A stretch of DNA of 57,670 bases from Bacillota bacterium (lineage in GTDB: Bacteria > Bacillota > Clostridia > Lachnospirales > Lachnospiraceae). Below, one piece after another: positions 54,228 to 57,670 of the stretch. The stretch's first letter is position 1; every line of letters starts with the position of its first letter. The stretch lies in assembly GCA_023411555.1 (NCBI GenBank), contig JAEYOQ010000051.1, positions 1-57,670 on the forward strand, read 5' to 3'. Made by a program: the position numbers and the translations under genes. Under the pieces are notes generated by a model. It was given only the letters and a program-made list of their open reading frames with translations. It was not told the origin of the DNA and ran no database searches.

Positions 54228-55724
54228 ATGAAGAAGAAAATATTACTAGTTGATGATGAAAAGATGGTACTTGAATCGATCAGTCATTTGGTGGATTGGG
54301 AAAAGAGTAACACAGAGCTGATTGCTACCTGCCTTAATGCGTTTGATGCATTTAGGGCGATTGAAGCGCAGAAGCCTGATATCGTAATTACAGATATAAA
54401 AATGCCCGTAATGGACGGTTTGGAATTAATAAGAAGGGTAAGGGAAATAAATCAAGAGATCGAATTTATTGTTCTTTCCGGATATGAAGAATTTGAACTT
54501 GCTAAAAAGGCAATGAAAGAGGGAGTGAAGTTTTATCTTCTAAAGCCTTGTAGTGAAGATGAGATTTTAGAGGCAGTTTCTGCATCCGTCAGAGAAATTG
54601 AAAATCGCGAACGGAATAAAATAAGTCTGTTACATAGTGTAGAAATTCAGATGGAATTAATACGTCAGATGGTCCTTATGTGCATTCAGGGAGAAGCACG
54701 TATGCTCCTGAATAATAATTTCATCCATATAATCGAAAAGAAACACCTGATATGGGTGGGTATTTCTGGACTTTCGTCCGGTATGAGCAGTAACCGCTTA
54801 TATGAGCTATTTAATACAATTAATTGTGAGTTGCACCGATTTATTCCGTTTGTTGCCAGAGTAAATAACTATATCAACGCCTTTTTTCTATGTGATAATC
54901 AAGAGCTGCCAATGGAGCGCCTAGTCTTACTGAAAGACACTATGACTCAAATAGAAAACAAACAGGTAAGTATTTTTATTAATAAATGTATCCAGATTTC
55001 GCAGCTGGAGACAAGTATTACTCAGGAATTAGGTGATTATGAGGATTTTTATTATACCTTGCACGGTGAATGGACCTATAGGCAAAAATCACAGCTTTAT
55101 TTAACAAAAGATGTCTGTAAGGAAATGAAACGTATTGAACAATGTTATTATGAAGATAGTTTTGATAAGATGGATGTTGTTATTCAGGACATCATCAACA
55201 ATAACAGTAGTGATATTGTAATTTCCGTATTATCGAATTTCTTTCTGAGACATCTAATGCTTGGTGAAGTAAATTATGAAGCGATAGCGATGTTACTTGA
55301 TAGCTTTTTTAATGGCTATAATGCAGAAAAGGTAGCTTCAGCAGCATCAGAGCTATTGGGGATCATGATGAGTAAAAAAGGAAGTGATGATGCGATAGAC
55401 ATTATTATTTCTTATGTAGAAGAGCATCTGGCTGACGAAGTTCTTACATTAAAACGAATTTCAAAGGAAGTTGTTTTTCTTAGTGAAGATTATGTGGGTA
55501 AAAAATTTCAACAAAGAACCGGACGGAAATTTACGGATTACTTAAACGAAAAACGGATTGAACGGGCAAAAATCTTATTGCGGACAGGCAGGAACGAAAG
55601 AAATGAAGTTATTGCAATGAAAGTTGGATATGGAAATAACCCTGAGTATTTTTGCAAAATATTTAAAAAATATACCGGATATACCCCGAAGGAATATCGT
55701 AGTATCGAGTCTCCAAAAATATAA
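54228..55724 (+). CDS. YesN-type response regulator with AraC DNA-binding domain
   Basis: A 498-residue regulator. The receiver domain (about 1-125) has DD at 9-10, Asp56 in ITDIKMPVMDGLEL and a Lys in YLLKPC. A 250-residue middle region has no named domain. The AraC helix-turn-helix pair is at about 395-495 (ADEVLTLKRISKEVVFLSEDYVGKKFQQRTGRKFTDYL, MKVGYGNNPEYFCKIFKKYTGYTPKEYR). It begins six bases after the kinase stop. The likely target is the promoter of the solute-binding protein at 55759-55786. Confidence 0.93.
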   Translation: MKKKILLVDDEKMVLESISHLVDWEKSNTELIATCLNAFDAFRAIEAQKPDIVITDIKMPVMDGLELIRRVREINQEIEFIVLSGYEEFELAKKAMKEGVKFYLLKPCSEDEILEAVSASVREIENRERNKISLLHSVEIQMELIRQMVLMCIQGEARMLLNNNFIHIIEKKHLIWVGISGLSSGMSSNRLYELFNTINCELHRFIPFVARVNNYINAFFLCDNQELPMERLVLLKDTMTQIENKQVSIFINKCIQISQLETSITQELGDYEDFYYTLHGEWTYRQKSQLYLTKDVCKEMKRIEQCYYEDSFDKMDVVIQDIINNNSSDIVISVLSNFFLRHLMLGEVNYEAIAMLLDSFFNGYNAEKVASAASELLGIMMSKKGSDDAIDIIISYVEEHLADEVLTLKRISKEVVFLSEDYVGKKFQQRTGRKFTDYLNEKRIERAKILLRTGRNERNEVIAMKVGYGNNPEYFCKIFKKYTGYTPKEYRSIESPKI

Positions 55725-55758
55725 CGGATTTGTGCAGTTTGATCACTGGTTTGTACAT

Positions 55759-55786
55759 TTTTTACCGGGGTGTTTGTGATTATAAT
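55759..55786 (+). promoter_or_regulatory. Candidate promoter for the solute-binding protein gene
   Basis: TATAAT (55781-55786) with a weak TTTTTA (55759-55764) 16 bases upstream. A good -10 with a poor -35 fits an activator-dependent promoter, the activator being the YesN-type regulator just upstream. Confidence 0.5.
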
Positions 55787-55844
55787 ACAAATATGAGAAC
55801 GAAACGAGTTTTCTATTTATGAAAAATTATTTGGAGGGTAAAAA

Positions 55845-57536
55845 ATGAAAACGAAGTATGGAGTAAAGTTATTACCACTTGCAATGGCGGGGTTACTTCT
55901 ATTTACAGGCTGTGGAGGGCCTGCAAATACGAAGAGTTCAAATGGAACAGGAACAAAGGTTACAGAGCAATCAAGTAATGAGCAAACGGATACGTCAAAA
56001 AGTGATGAGAAGGTGACCTTCACCTTTTCAAAGGTAGCATATCCCAATGCGACATTACCGGAAGGGCAGACATCGGATAGCAATGTAGTTATCGATTACA
56101 TAAGAGATAAATATAATGTTGATCTTGTCCTTGATTGGCAGGCAGAAAGTTCTGAGTATAATAATAAATTGTCTTTAAATATTGCGTCAGGTTCCTTGCC
56201 GGATATATTCTATTGTGATGATTATAAAACCTTCCTGCAATTAGCAGAGAATGGATTACTGGCTGATTTAACGGATATCTACAGTGATAATATTTCAGAC
56301 ACAATGAAAGCAATTGATGAATCCTATAATGGTAGAAATTTATTACCGGTAACAGTAGATGGCAAGATTATGGCTGTTCCTGCTGGTAATCTGGATGGAC
56401 AGCAGGATGTATTGTGGTTAAGAAAGGATTGGCTTGATAATCTTGGACTATCCGTACCTACAACAGTACAAGAGCTGGAAACTGTACTTACTGCATTTGT
56501 GAACAACGATCCGGATGGAAATGGAATTAATGATACCGTTGGTTTAGTTGTAGATGCAACAGAACCCGTTGCTGGATACAATCATCAATTTGGTTTAGAG
56601 CCCATATTCTATGCTTTCAATGCTTATCCGACCTATTGGATGAAGGATGCCAATAATGAAATTTATTATGGTTCCACCAGCGAGAATATGAAAGAAGCAC
56701 TGGAACTGTTAAGCGATTGGTATTCAAAGGGTCTTATTGATAAGCAGTTTGCTACCAGAATCGGTACAGGAGAAACAGAGGCAGTATTTACATCAGGACA
56801 GAGTGGTGCATACTTTGGTGCAGTTCATGCAAATTATACCGATGCATTTACCAACAATAATGATATTGAGCTGGTTGCAGTAAATGCTCCCTTAAGCCAG
56901 GATGGTAAATATAATTATGTTCTGCCGTCACCAGTTTCTTCCATGCTTTGCATCAGTTCAAAATGTAAGGATCCAGCTAAGGCATTAGAGATAATTGGTA
57001 TCACCAATGACTTATATCGCGGTTTTGATGAAGAGGCAAATCAAATCATGAGTGCTGCAAATATCGCTACCTCAAGTAGCGGAAGAAGAGCTATCTTCCC
57101 TACAGGAGCAATAACACTTGATTACTTTGATATTATCGAAAAGCTTGGTGCTGCAACGAAAGAAAACATCGATACAGGCAGCTATACAGAGTACAAGGGT
57201 ATTACCCAGTATGATAAGGATCAAGTTGTACTTGCAACTAAATTTGCAGATGGATCAGATAAAAGTGAACTATCATTTAAAGCATATTATTATAGATATG
57301 TTGGAAGTCAGCTTTTATCAGATGCGGCTTTAAATCCCCTGGATGCAGCTTATTACTATTCAACTGAATCTAGCTCATCACTTCAAAGCATTCTGGATAC
57401 ATTTGAACAGGAAATGTATCTAAAAATCATTATTGGTGAAAAGGATATAAACTACTTCGATGAATTTACCAATAAATGGTATTCAATGGGTGGACAGACT
57501 CTTCTGGATGAAGTGAAAGAAATCGTAAGCAAATAA
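55845..57536 (+). CDS. Carbohydrate ABC transporter solute-binding lipoprotein
   Basis: A 563-residue lipoprotein of the LplA type. The signal peptide LPLAMAGLLLFTGC has a clear lipobox (Cys23), followed by a Ser/Thr/Asn-rich linker. The mature part begins TFTFSKVAYPNATLPEG and contains NIASGSLPDIFYCD, VPTTVQELETVLTAFVNNDPDGNG and SDWYSKGLIDKQF, typical of the large extracellular binding proteins paired with YtcP/LplB permeases. The sugar is unknown; oligosaccharides are usual. GGAGG precedes the start. Confidence 0.92.
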   Translation: MKTKYGVKLLPLAMAGLLLFTGCGGPANTKSSNGTGTKVTEQSSNEQTDTSKSDEKVTFTFSKVAYPNATLPEGQTSDSNVVIDYIRDKYNVDLVLDWQAESSEYNNKLSLNIASGSLPDIFYCDDYKTFLQLAENGLLADLTDIYSDNISDTMKAIDESYNGRNLLPVTVDGKIMAVPAGNLDGQQDVLWLRKDWLDNLGLSVPTTVQELETVLTAFVNNDPDGNGINDTVGLVVDATEPVAGYNHQFGLEPIFYAFNAYPTYWMKDANNEIYYGSTSENMKEALELLSDWYSKGLIDKQFATRIGTGETEAVFTSGQSGAYFGAVHANYTDAFTNNNDIELVAVNAPLSQDGKYNYVLPSPVSSMLCISSKCKDPAKALEIIGITNDLYRGFDEEANQIMSAANIATSSSGRRAIFPTGAITLDYFDIIEKLGAATKENIDTGSYTEYKGITQYDKDQVVLATKFADGSDKSELSFKAYYYRYVGSQLLSDAALNPLDAAYYYSTESSSSLQSILDTFEQEMYLKIIIGEKDINYFDEFTNKWYSMGGQTLLDEVKEIVSK

Positions 57537-57552
57537 TTAAAAAAGTGAAATC

Positions 57553-57588
57553 CAACATGCTGCATAGGTTATACAATGCAGCATGTTG
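57553..57588 (+). other. Intercistronic hairpin between binding protein and next gene
   Basis: CAACATGCTGCAT (57553-57565) pairs perfectly with ATGCAGCATGTTG (57576-57588), a 13-bp stem with a 10-base loop and no T run. It sits between the binding-protein stop and the next ribosome site. Such hairpins often stabilise the upstream mRNA so that the binding protein is made in excess over the membrane genes. Confidence 0.7.
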
Positions 57589-57606
57589 ATTGATGGAGGT
57601 GTATCT

Positions 57607-57670
57607 GTGGAGAAACGGAAGCAATCAAGAAAAAATATGTTTAATCAAGTGCCTTATCATTTAATGCTTT
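57607..57670 (+). CDS. N-terminus of the next gene, probably ABC permease (partial)
   Basis: A GTG after ATGGAGG opens a frame that runs off the window after 21 codons. The start is basic (EKRKQSRKNMFNQ) and then turns hydrophobic (YHLML), as in LplB/YtcP-type permeases. The identity rests mainly on its place after the binding protein. Confidence 0.6.
   Translation, partial: MEKRKQSRKNMFNQVPYHLML

Overview
The window reads as chromosomal DNA of a low-GC, spore-forming anaerobic Firmicute, most like a member of the Lachnospiraceae (Clostridium phytofermentans or a relative). Grounds: A+T-rich sequence with GGAGG-type ribosome sites, some TTG/GTG starts, a division cluster that runs directly into spoIIGA-sigE-sigG, a DNPR-type (meso-DAP) MurE, a YlmC/YmxH-like sporulation protein, an agrBD-type peptide locus and a YesM/YesN-type sugar sensor. 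The species call is inference. No rRNA, tRNA, CRISPR array or complete insertion sequence was seen.

Layout. (1) 1-5.3 kb is accessory and partly decayed: a group of small palindromes, an oxalate decarboxylase gene broken by one in-frame TGA, an intact dusA-like gene, a small Cys-rich hypothetical, and a secreted repeat protein gene with two compensating frameshifts. (2) 5.5-9.0 kb: a TetR regulator behind a 17-bp palindrome, a condensation-fold acyltransferase-like protein, an HD-domain phosphohydrolase and a DUF434 protein. (3) 9.0-25.2 kb is a conserved housekeeping run: murE, priA, def, fmt, a membrane Zn-peptidase, rsmB, rlmN, the PP2C phosphatase/PASTA kinase pair (stp, prkC), rsgA, rpe, thiN, ychF, lgt. 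(4) 25.2-42.3 kb is the division and cell-wall cluster mraZ-rsmH-ftsL-pbp-spoVD-like-mraY-murD-ftsW-murA-ftsQ-ftsZ, then spoIIGA-sigE-sigG. (5) 42.5-46.3 kb is an agr-like quorum-sensing locus (sensor kinase, LytTR regulator, AgrB, a 57-residue AgrD precursor), followed by an ABC-ATPase-like protein that has lost every catalytic motif. (6) 46.4-52.2 kb is mixed: ROK sugar kinase, alpha/beta hydrolase, DUF3298-type lipoprotein candidate, a solitary RnfC-like iron-sulfur protein with its own TetR regulator and a large palindromic operator, nrdR, and a ylmC-like gene. (7) 52.3 kb to the end: YesM-type kinase, YesN/AraC-type regulator, solute-binding lipoprotein and the first codons of the next gene, probably an ABC permease: a carbohydrate uptake operon cut by the window edge.

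How it works together. Blocks 3 and 4 combine protein-synthesis maturation, peptidoglycan-responsive Ser/Thr phosphorylation, wall synthesis and division, and the same strand continues into the sporulation sigma factors. The agr locus starts about 230 bp after sigG and has its own upstream terminator, so it is a separate unit. Many starts were moved downstream of the longest reading frame because a good ribosome site sits inside it (murE, def, fmt, rlmN, rsgA, rsmH, mraY, murD, ftsW, ftsZ, agrB, the RnfC-like gene, both the ROK and HD genes, and the second TetR). The least explained parts are the degenerate ABC-like protein beside agrBD, the TetR/RnfC-like pair, the structured 21.55-21.67 kb spacer and the broken genes at the left edge.
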